Below, piece by piece: positions 1 through 6,567 of a stretch of 25,879 bases of DNA. How positions within the stretch are numbered: position 1 is the stretch's first letter; every line of letters starts with the position of its first letter. Under the pieces are notes generated by a model. The model saw only the letters and a list, made by a program, of their open reading frames with translations, did not search any database and had not been told where the DNA came from. Made by a program: the position numbers and the translations under genes. Source of the DNA: HGM04593 sp045588485. GTDB taxonomy: Bacteria > Bacteroidota > Bacteroidia > Bacteroidales > Bacteroidaceae. The stretch is taken from positions 1 through 25,879 of the forward strand of contig JAZNEI010000012.1 of assembly GCA_045588485.1 (NCBI GenBank), given 5' to 3'.

Positions 1-258
1 AATTTGCTTTGCTTGTGGAGGGGGAGGCACCACCTTCTTCTCGGGCAGTGTGATGGGCACCATAATCTCCTCTTCAAGTAGTATACCCTGCTGTATAATC
101 TCTCCTGTGTGTTTTTTCTCTGTTGCAGTCCACTCGAATGCAGCAAACAACACAGCGAATACCATGATGTAACCCAAGAGCAACCATGTTGTCTTTCTTG
201 GCTCAAGATTAGCCGATTGGCTCTTCTTTTGTTCGATGTAATTTTTCTCGTTACTCAT
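1..258 (-). CDS. tonB: Energy transducer TonB, N-terminal part (runs off the left edge)
   Basis: Reading the minus strand from the ATG at 258 gives 86 codons without a stop up to the window edge. The protein begins MSNEKNYIEQKKSQ, a short basic cytoplasmic tail. One membrane segment follows at about residues 24-42 (TTWLLLGYIMVFAVLFAAFEW), then the charged stretch TATEKKHTGE and a region starting a proline-rich linker (EKKVVPPPPQAKQ). This order (short cytoplasmic tail, single inner-membrane anchor, periplasmic Pro-rich spacer) is that of Bacteroidota TonB, which couples the ExbB-ExbD proton motor to outer-membrane receptors. The C-terminal TonB box-binding domain lies outside the window, so the assignment rests on the N-terminus only. 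It is transcribed away from the galactosidase gene upstream and has its own candidate promoter at 360-367. Confidence 0.8.
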   Translation of the reverse strand, partial: MSNEKNYIEQKKSQSANLEPRKTTWLLLGYIMVFAVLFAAFEWTATEKKHTGEIIQQGILLEEEIMVPITLPEKKVVPPPPQAKQI

Positions 259-359
259 ATTATTAAATTTTAAATTGTTTGTAATTTTCTAATGCGATTC
301 TTATTAATATGGAATATAATATGGAATAATGGTGGTTGTATTTGGCATTATTCACATTG

Positions 360-367
360 CAAAAATA
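360..367 (-). promoter_or_regulatory. Candidate -7 promoter element for tonB
   Basis: On the minus strand this reads TATTTTTG, an exact match to the Bacteroidota -7 consensus TAnnTTTG. A TTTG lies 22 bases further upstream (390-393), slightly beyond the usual 19-21 base spacing. It would give a leader of roughly 95 bases before the tonB ATG at 258. Confidence 0.5.
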
Positions 368-576
368 GTATAGTTTTTGCAAACATACACAAAAAAAGCT
401 CTTACAAAATCTTACAACTGTCATCTGTAATATGCTGATAATTAATAAGATAAATGGTTGTTAGGATTTTTATTTCTTACAGTAAATTTTAATATTTGTA
501 ATTCATTGATTTTCAGTGGTTTACAAAAAGCTGTTCTTTTTGTTTTGTAAGAGTGTTGATAATCAATAAGTTATAA

Positions 577-615
577 GAAAAAAGGTAAGTAAGCCAATTC
601 CGGCTTACTTACCTT
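577..615 (-). terminator. Intrinsic terminator of the GH2 galactosidase gene
   Basis: A perfect 14-bp stem (582-595 with 602-615, arm AAGGTAAGTAAGCC) closes a 6-base loop. On the minus strand it is followed by a run of six T (583-578). It lies 23 bases past the galactosidase stop codon. Confidence 0.85.
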
Positions 616-637
616 AAATATTAAACTTGTGTGTGGC

Positions 638-3600
638 TTATTTCACTGCCGAGATGCGCAGCTTGTAGCTCATCTTCTTATTAGGTACGCGATACTCGGG
701 CAGGGTGTCAACGTCGGCACCGCACGATGCGTTACCTACTCCACGCATCCACGCGTCGAAGTGAACAACTGTATAGGGGCGCTTTGTCATCTCCCAATAG
801 TGACCGGCTCTCATAAGGTCTTCGTCGGTGTAGGGGAGTGCCGAGAAACTTACATTGCCTTCGGTCTCAATTTTTACACCTTCGCCAAGTGCGTTGGTGA
901 ATACAACCTCGCGCAGACCCTCGCGGCTACCGCTACTCTGAGGCTTAACATAACGGTCGGCCATCTCGTCGACGATAGTGCTGTAACGTCCTACAACAAC
1001 GCCATCCTTGCGGTCTACTGTGTTTTCCCAAGGACCAAGTGCGTAGTAGTGTACGTTGTTAAGTGTCGAGTCGATGCCGCAAATAAGACCTGCACGACGC
1101 AGATTGTCACCTTTGGGAATAAATGTAGCCTCAACATCTACGATACCCTGAGGATAGATTGTGTAGTTAATCTCGGTGTCGCAGATAGAACCCTTGCGTA
1201 CAGTCTTTACTACTGTGTTACCATTCTCCTCAACAACCTTAATCTCACCCTTAGCCTCAAGGCCGTCACTTGTCTGTGCGTATGGTCTGCCTGCATCGGG
1301 TCCGTAGTAATCGTATCCTTGACGGTCGTTCTCAATCCAACGGTGGTTGCTGTAGATGAATCCCTTACCATCGCTAATGATGTTCTTACCGTTAAATGCA
1401 AGTGCGGTGAGCTGTGCTGTCTCGTTATCAAATTTCAAAGATACCTTTTCGTTTCCGATGATAGTCTCGTGAAGCGATGATGTTGCAGCAAGAGCATCAC
1501 CCTTAGCCTTGATAGCTGCCAAAGGAGCACGCTCTACAAGGCTGAACTGCTGGAGAGCCTCTTCGTGACCTTCCTTGGCATGGAGCTGAGCTGCACGGTG
1601 TAGCAGACGCACTGTGAAGAGTAGCTCATCGCCCTTCTTCTCGGCTTTCAGAATGTTGGCTTTCTTGATGCTGAGCCAAACTTTTGCAGTCTCGCCACTC
1701 TTGGCTGCAGGAGCTGCAACAAGACCGCTATAGACTACATTACCGTTCTTGACAACATCGTAAGCAATGTCAAACTCGTCAAGGTTCTTGAAGTTATATT
1801 TGTTCTTAACCTCAATGGTTACAATACCGTACTCGCGGTTAACCTCGGGCATTGCGAACTCTACAAACTGGTGAGCAGCTTTTACCTCTTTGAGCTTAGC
1901 GCTCTCCTGACGTGTGGGCGAGATAATACCGTTAGAGCAGAAGTTACCCTGGTGAGGACCGGGGTAGTCGTAACCGGTGTGAATGCGATAGATACCCTCT
2001 TTCATCTCTTGGGGGTCAAAGATTGCCTGGTCGACCCAATCCCAAATACATCCACCAATGCAAGAGTTAGAAGCCTCAATCTTCTGCCAATACTCTTTAA
2101 GGTTACCGATAGCGTTACCCATTGAGTGAGCATACTCGCAGATGAACATAGGCTTGTCGAGGTCGTTGGTATACTTGTTCATCCAAGCCTGTCCGGGATA
2201 CATCTTAGAGTAGAAGTCGCTGAAGCGGCCACCACCATAATCACCTCTCGAACGTGTGCCCTCGTAGTGTACGGGACGGCTGTCGAGACGCTTAGCCTCG
2301 TCGTAGCAGGGACCGAAATTGTTACCGTTACCGGCCTCGTTACCCAATGACCACATAATGACACTCGCGTGGTTGCGGTCGCGCAGAACCATACGGTTGA
2401 TGCGGTCGACAAATGAAGGAATCCAAGACTCGCGGTCCGAGATTGACTGATTGGCGTGGTCTTCAAGGTCGGCCTCGTCGCAGCAGTAGAGACCAAAATA
2501 ATCGAACATTGCGTACATACGTGCAGCGTTGGGGTAGTGGCTTGTACGGATTGTGTTGATGTTGTTGCGCTTCATAAGCAGAACATCGCGTACCATAGAT
2601 GCTGTTGTAACGGCACGACCGTAAACGGGGTGTGTATCGTGGCGGTTAACACCCTTGAAGAATACACGCTCTCCGTTGATATATACGATAGAGTTCTTTA
2701 TCTCGATATTTCTGAAACCGTATTTTGTCGAGAATGCCATCTCCTCGTTACCGTTCTCGTCGAACTGTGTGATGCGTACGGTGTAGAGGTTGGGAATCTC
2801 GGCGCTCCACAACTGAACGTTATCCACTGTCAGCTTGATATCGCCGCTGAGAGCTGCAATGCGTGCAGCAGTGTTAAGTGTGACTGAATCACTTGTTACC
2901 AACTGACCCTTAGTGTCGTAGATGGCAGCCTTGATGGTCTTTTTACCTGCGATATAGTCGCGGTTGTCAAGCTCGAAGTTTACATTTACATTAGCAGTGT
3001 GGTAGTCGTCGCTAAGTGTGCTTGTGATATAGTGGTCGCGCACCGATACCTTAGGAACGTTGTAAAGATATACATCACGGAAGATACCACTCATACGGAA
3101 CATATCCTGGCACTCGAGGTACGAACCGTCGCACCAACGGAATACCTGAACAGCAAGTTTATTCTCGCCTTTCTTAAGGAACTTTGTGATGTCGAACTCG
3201 GCAACGTTGTTCGAGCCTTGTGTATAACCTACATACTCGCCATTGAGCCATACGAATGCTGCCGAATAGATACCGCCGAAATGGATAAATGTGCGGCGAC
3301 CGTCCCAATTCTGTGGAACCTCGAATGTACGCACGTATGAACCAACGGGGTTGATACCGTAGTTCTTGCCACCGTCATTGTATACGGGACGTGCATTGAT
3401 GAAAGGAGGTGTGTTAGCGTGGGGATACTCTACGTTGTTATATATGGGCTTATCGTATCCGTGCATCTCCCAGTTCGAGGGAACAGGGATATTATCCCAT
3501 GAACTTACGTCGAATCCCTCCTCGAAGAATGTCAAAGGACGCTGTGAAGGCTCGCTCACAAGGTTGAACTTCCAAGTTCCGTTAAGAGTCATATAACGTT

Positions 3601-4663
3601 TGTTGACGGGCTTTGTCCAAGGTGTTGCATAGTAGCGTGCGTCGGCAAGCATCTCGGCCTCGTTGTTGTAGGGCATATATGTTGCAACACCACGCTCTTT
3701 GTTTTCGGCAAAGACTGTTTCATCCTCCCATTTGGGCGATGCAATCTTGGGCTTCTCTACAACCTCGAATGTGAACCATGCGCAGCTGTCGGCATGATTC
3801 TTCTCGACGCGCATCATACGGCCATCCTTCAGCGTGTACATTGTGCCCTCCTTACCTGCCGATACGATAAGGTAGATGTTCTTCTGACCCTCGACAGGCT
3901 CGAAACGGAACTTTGCATTATTCCATACACCCGTTTTTGCAGGCCACTGTAGCAGATAGTCGATGCTTGCATTGTCGCCACCGTCATCGAAATTTTGTCC
4001 GTAGAAGGCATTCTCAACGGCAAATGTATGAAGGTCGATGGTCTTGATGTTCCAATACTGACCGCGATTGTCGGCGTTATGCTCCTCGCCTACGATACGA
4101 GCATTATTTTCGCCCGAGTCGTTGTTGCCGATAACCACATTGGGATTTGAAGCCGAACGGATAAGATATGTCAAGTCATCGTCGAAGCCTGCGTACATTG
4201 CCTCTTCGATGCGGAACTGTGCAGCCTTGTGTGTGGCAGCTTTCTCCTTGCTGATGAGTACAAGCGCACCCTTAGACTTTGCTACTGCTACGTCGGGACT
4301 GTTGCTGGGGATAAGAAGGCCATCCTCGTATTTCCAAAGCTGTGCCTCGTCTGAACCATTGTTCTCGCCAACCTCGACACGGTTACCGCTTACGCGCAGT
4401 GCCTGATTGGTGATGGGGTTAATGAAACGCCAACTGCCCGAAAGCTCTGAAATTTTCCAGAACTGTGCGGCGTTACCTTTCTCAAGGTCTTTAAGAACTA
4501 CTGAGTTGTCCTTTTTCTCGGTTACGACATTGCCTTTGTCACCCGATGCGTAGATGTGATAGAGCTTACCCTTTACAAAGGTTGTCTGCGCAAAACTGCC
4601 AATGGCAATGAAAAGTGCCATAAGTGTAAGCGCCAAGCCCTGTTTTAAACGGTTGTTTGACAT
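638..4663 (-). CDS. Secreted GH2 beta-galactosidase with N-terminal lectin-like repeats
   Basis: This 1341-residue protein would hydrolyse terminal beta-galactosides in the periplasm or outside the cell. A signal peptide (residues 1-26, ending SFAQ) is followed by two lectin-like (ricin-type beta-trefoil) modules at about 27-155 and 156-310. The typical LacZ order then follows: sugar-binding domain from about 320, immunoglobulin-like domain, TIM barrel, and a beta-galactosidase small-chain domain at about 1060-1337. The acid/base Glu776 lies in WSLGNEAGNG and the nucleophile Glu843 in FICEYAHSMGN, both as in E. coli LacZ (LGNESG, CEYAHAMGN). The LacZ family is about 1000-1050 residues, so the excess is the N-terminal lectin part. 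The start is ATG, with no in-frame alternative before the signal peptide. The gene appears monocistronic, with its own promoter region carrying two palindromes and its own terminator. A related GH2 specificity is possible, but the small-chain domain favours galactosidase. Confidence 0.93.
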   Translation of the reverse strand: MSNNRLKQGLALTLMALFIAIGSFAQTTFVKGKLYHIYASGDKGNVVTEKKDNSVVLKDLEKGNAAQFWKISELSGSWRFINPITNQALRVSGNRVEVGENNGSDEAQLWKYEDGLLIPSNSPDVAVAKSKGALVLISKEKAATHKAAQFRIEEAMYAGFDDDLTYLIRSASNPNVVIGNNDSGENNARIVGEEHNADNRGQYWNIKTIDLHTFAVENAFYGQNFDDGGDNASIDYLLQWPAKTGVWNNAKFRFEPVEGQKNIYLIVSAGKEGTMYTLKDGRMMRVEKNHADSCAWFTFEVVEKPKIASPKWEDETVFAENKERGVATYMPYNNEAEMLADARYYATPWTKPVNKRYMTLNGTWKFNLVSEPSQRPLTFFEEGFDVSSWDNIPVPSNWEMHGYDKPIYNNVEYPHANTPPFINARPVYNDGGKNYGINPVGSYVRTFEVPQNWDGRRTFIHFGGIYSAAFVWLNGEYVGYTQGSNNVAEFDITKFLKKGENKLAVQVFRWCDGSYLECQDMFRMSGIFRDVYLYNVPKVSVRDHYITSTLSDDYHTANVNVNFELDNRDYIAGKKTIKAAIYDTKGQLVTSDSVTLNTAARIAALSGDIKLTVDNVQLWSAEIPNLYTVRITQFDENGNEEMAFSTKYGFRNIEIKNSIVYINGERVFFKGVNRHDTHPVYGRAVTTASMVRDVLLMKRNNINTIRTSHYPNAARMYAMFDYFGLYCCDEADLEDHANQSISDRESWIPSFVDRINRMVLRDRNHASVIMWSLGNEAGNGNNFGPCYDEAKRLDSRPVHYEGTRSRGDYGGGRFSDFYSKMYPGQAWMNKYTNDLDKPMFICEYAHSMGNAIGNLKEYWQKIEASNSCIGGCIWDWVDQAIFDPQEMKEGIYRIHTGYDYPGPHQGNFCSNGIISPTRQESAKLKEVKAAHQFVEFAMPEVNREYGIVTIEVKNKYNFKNLDEFDIAYDVVKNGNVVYSGLVAAPAAKSGETAKVWLSIKKANILKAEKKGDELLFTVRLLHRAAQLHAKEGHEEALQQFSLVERAPLAAIKAKGDALAATSSLHETIIGNEKVSLKFDNETAQLTALAFNGKNIISDGKGFIYSNHRWIENDRQGYDYYGPDAGRPYAQTSDGLEAKGEIKVVEENGNTVVKTVRKGSICDTEINYTIYPQGIVDVEATFIPKGDNLRRAGLICGIDSTLNNVHYYALGPWENTVDRKDGVVVGRYSTIVDEMADRYVKPQSSGSREGLREVVFTNALGEGVKIETEGNVSFSALPYTDEDLMRAGHYWEMTKRPYTVVHFDAWMRGVGNASCGADVDTLPEYRVPNKKMSYKLRISAVK

Positions 4664-4705
4664 ACTTAATATTTTTTGGTTAATAGTTTTTGTCGGTCAA
4701 ATGCG

Positions 4706-4720
4706 GCATACGACGTATGC
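4706..4720. promoter_or_regulatory. Perfect 7+1+7 palindrome in the galactosidase leader
   Basis: GCATACG-A-CGTATGC is a perfect interrupted palindrome lying 43 bases upstream of the galactosidase ATG, just downstream of the predicted -7 element. It has no T-run after it in either direction, so it is a better operator or leader hairpin candidate than a terminator. That it controls this gene is inference. Confidence 0.45.
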
Positions 4721-4743
4721 TTTTCGCTAATTTTGCGAAAATA
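4721..4743 (-). promoter_or_regulatory. Candidate -7 element with overlapping inverted repeat, galactosidase promoter
   Basis: The minus strand reads TATTTTCG at 4743-4736, one base off the Bacteroidota TAnnTTTG element. It overlaps the inverted repeat TTTTCGC (4721-4727) and GCGAAAA (4735-4741), which has a 7-base loop. A TTTG lies 24 bases upstream on the minus strand (4768-4771), a longer than usual spacing, so the promoter call is tentative. Confidence 0.4.
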
Positions 4744-4822
4744 ATAAAAAAAAATGAAAAGAGGGGGCAAACGGTAGTTAAATAATGAAAGAATGCAAAC
4801 GAATGTCATGAAAAGCCTGTTT

Positions 4823-6082
4823 CTACACTTTTATAACGGGAATATCCTCCCACTTTGTAGTGTATTGAGGCGATAGATGCTGTCGGTTGCTATGGTCCGA
4901 TATGCTGCCTTGCGATACTAATCGCACCGCCTCTCGCCCTTGTGTGGCGTTGATTTTGTCTATAGTCTCCATCAACATCCGGTGCTTGGGACGGTCTATT
5001 GTGTCGAACAATTCGCCCTGCACAGCCGAGGCCGAGGATATATCCCCGAGCGTGACTCCTGTCTTTTTATATCCGTACCCCTTGCGGTAGATTTTTCTTA
5101 GCAGTGTGGTGGCTGCCTTTACAATCTCTAACGAGCTGTCGGTGGGTACGGGAAAGTGTAATGCTGTTCCCTCATAGTGCTGAGGCTGGTCATCGCGGTG
5201 GCGGTTGGTGAGGATGAATACCTGTAACATACGTGTCAGCGAGTGCTGTTGTCTCAGTTTTTCGGCGGCCAATGAGGCGAATGTGGATATTGTCTCGTGA
5301 ATATCTTCAAACTCATATAGCTCTTTGGAAAATGAGCGTGAGACGGTTATTGTCTGCTTGTCGGCTATCTGATGATTGAACTCTATACAGGGTGTTCCGT
5401 GTAGTTCGCGCCACGTGCGCACTCCATTGATATTCATACGGTTGCGTATCCACTCCTCGCTCAGTGCAAAGAACTGCGCTGCCGTGCGTATATAACACCC
5501 CTCCAACATCTTGCTGTGGCGACGGCCGATACCCCATATATCGCCTATGGGGTAGGTCGAGAGGACTTTTGCAATATCCTCGTCGCGCTGCATAAGACAG
5601 CAACTGTTCAGCTTGGGGTATTTTTTGCATAGTTTGCTTGCTATCTTGGCAAGGGTCTTTGTGTGTGAGATGCCTATGCTCACAGGTATTCCTGTCCCTT
5701 TGCGAATGGTACGGGCGAGTCTCTCTCCAAACTCTTTCAGCTGTTCACAGGGTGTCCCACCAAGCCATAGAAAGGCTTCGTCAATTGAGTATATCTCGAT
5801 GTGTTCGACATTCTCTTTCAGCATAGTCATTACGCGGTGTGACATATCGCCGTACAGATGGTAGTTGGCCGAATGTACCGCCACATTCTCTCTCTTTATA
5901 AGGTCGCGTATCTGATAGAGTGGCTGTCCCATCTTTATTCCCAATGCCTTTGCCTCGTTGCTGCGCGACACGACGCAACCATCGTTATTACTGAGTACAA
6001 CGACGGGACGTTCTTCGAGCGAGGGGTTGAACACTCTCTCGCACGAGACGAAGAAATTGTTACAGTCGCAAAGGCCGAACAT
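4823..6082 (-). CDS. umuC: Y-family DNA polymerase, UmuC (pol V catalytic subunit)
   Basis: This 419-residue protein is a translesion polymerase that, with processed UmuD, copies past damaged bases. The palm motifs are intact: DCNNFFVSCERVF carries Asp6, and IYSIDEAFL carries Asp101 and Glu102, the same numbers as the catalytic carboxylates of E. coli UmuC. PVVVLSNNDGCVVSRSNEAK (26-45) is the family's finger-region signature, and helix-hairpin-helix and little-finger regions follow (IGDIWGIGRRHSKML near 180). The length matches the family (about 420). It starts 7 bases after the umuD stop and is surely co-transcribed with it. Chromosomal location and umuD linkage are the usual Bacteroidota arrangement. 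Confidence 0.96.
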   Translation of the reverse strand: MFGLCDCNNFFVSCERVFNPSLEERPVVVLSNNDGCVVSRSNEAKALGIKMGQPLYQIRDLIKRENVAVHSANYHLYGDMSHRVMTMLKENVEHIEIYSIDEAFLWLGGTPCEQLKEFGERLARTIRKGTGIPVSIGISHTKTLAKIASKLCKKYPKLNSCCLMQRDEDIAKVLSTYPIGDIWGIGRRHSKMLEGCYIRTAAQFFALSEEWIRNRMNINGVRTWRELHGTPCIEFNHQIADKQTITVSRSFSKELYEFEDIHETISTFASLAAEKLRQQHSLTRMLQVFILTNRHRDDQPQHYEGTALHFPVPTDSSLEIVKAATTLLRKIYRKGYGYKKTGVTLGDISSASAVQGELFDTIDRPKHRMLMETIDKINATQGREAVRLVSQGSISDHSNRQHLSPQYTTKWEDIPVIKV

Positions 6083-6089
6083 TGTTGTA

Positions 6090-6521
6090 TTACACTTTCT
6101 TTATCAGATAAGTCACTACACCCCAAATACAGAAACTGTTTTCTGATGTGACCTTCAATGGGCTGAACTCTTTGTTTGCAGGGATAAGCAGCGCATAGTC
6201 CTTGTGCTTCTCGAATCTTTTAAGGGTAAATTCACCGTCGATACAGCACACAGCTAAGCAACCGTTGAACGGCTCTATGCTTTTGTCTATAACAAGCAGG
6301 TCGCCGTCATTTATACCCTCATCAATCATTGATAATCCGCTTACTCTTGCATAGAATGTGGATGCAGGATTTTTAATTAACTCTCTGTTTAGGTCGAGTT
6401 TCAGCGATGCATAATCGTCGGCAGGAGAGGGGAATCCTGCTGCGATGCGTTCGTCGGAAAGCGGCAACAACATTTCTGCATTATCGCCACCGGGAGTGAA
6501 TATATTAATATCTTTGTTCAT
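6090..6521 (-). CDS. umuD: UmuD, S24-family self-cleaving SOS protein
   Basis: This 143-residue LexA-like protein is cleaved upon RecA-ssDNA contact to form UmuD', the accessory subunit of polymerase V. Numbered from the ATG at 6521, the scission site is Ala28-Gly29 in IAAGFPSPADDY (E. coli: CGFPSPA). The nucleophile is Ser64 in SGLSMIDEGI and the general base is Lys101 in DGEFTLKRF. An in-frame TTG two codons upstream (6527) would lengthen it slightly, but the ATG start gives the usual length. It lies 7 bases ahead of umuC. The upstream 27-bp palindrome (6541-6567) is the best candidate for a damage-responsive operator. Confidence 0.95.
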   Translation of the reverse strand: MNKDINIFTPGGDNAEMLLPLSDERIAAGFPSPADDYASLKLDLNRELIKNPASTFYARVSGLSMIDEGINDGDLLVIDKSIEPFNGCLAVCCIDGEFTLKRFEKHKDYALLIPANKEFSPLKVTSENSFCIWGVVTYLIKKV

Positions 6522-6524
6522 AAA

Positions 6525-6532
6525 CAAAATTA
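6525..6532 (-). promoter_or_regulatory. Candidate -7 element of umuDC
   Basis: The minus strand reads TAATTTTG, an exact TAnnTTTG match ending four bases before the umuD ATG. If used, the transcript would be leaderless or nearly so. The -33 position would fall inside the palindrome at 6541-6567. Confidence 0.4.
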
Positions 6533-6540
6533 CTATATAA

Positions 6541-6567
6541 TGAACCGTTATTTATAAAAACGGTTCA
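6541..6567. promoter_or_regulatory. 27-bp perfect palindrome between the YejM-like gene and umuD
   Basis: Arms TGAACCGTT (6541-6549) and AACGGTTCA (6559-6567) pair perfectly around a 9-base A/T spacer. The palindrome covers the last codons of the upstream gene and lies 20-46 bases before the umuD ATG, over the expected -33 region. The hairpin is A/T-rich and lacks a good T-run, so an operator for an SOS repressor is more attractive than a terminator, though neither is shown. Confidence 0.5.

Larger units (their letters stand above)
259..637. other. 379-bp intergenic region between tonB and the galactosidase gene
   Basis: This A/T-rich stretch holds no credible gene. It contains the tonB promoter (360-367) and the galactosidase terminator (577-615). 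It also holds an 11-base inverted repeat, CTCTTACAAAA at 399-409 and TTTTGTAAGAG at 543-553, and a degenerate direct repeat, GCTGATAATTAATAAG at 434-449 and GTTGATAATCAATAAG at 555-570 (14 of 16 identical). The remainder shows nothing I can name. Confidence 0.6.

Noticed and set aside
629..1480. Plus-strand reading frame (283 codons) opposite the galactosidase 3' end
   Set aside because: Antisense shadow of the beta-galactosidase small-chain domain. The composition is unlike a protein and there is no start signal.
4706..4720. Terminator of umuC
   Set aside because: The palindrome is over 100 bases from the umuC stop, is not followed by T residues, and lies inside the galactosidase promoter and leader.
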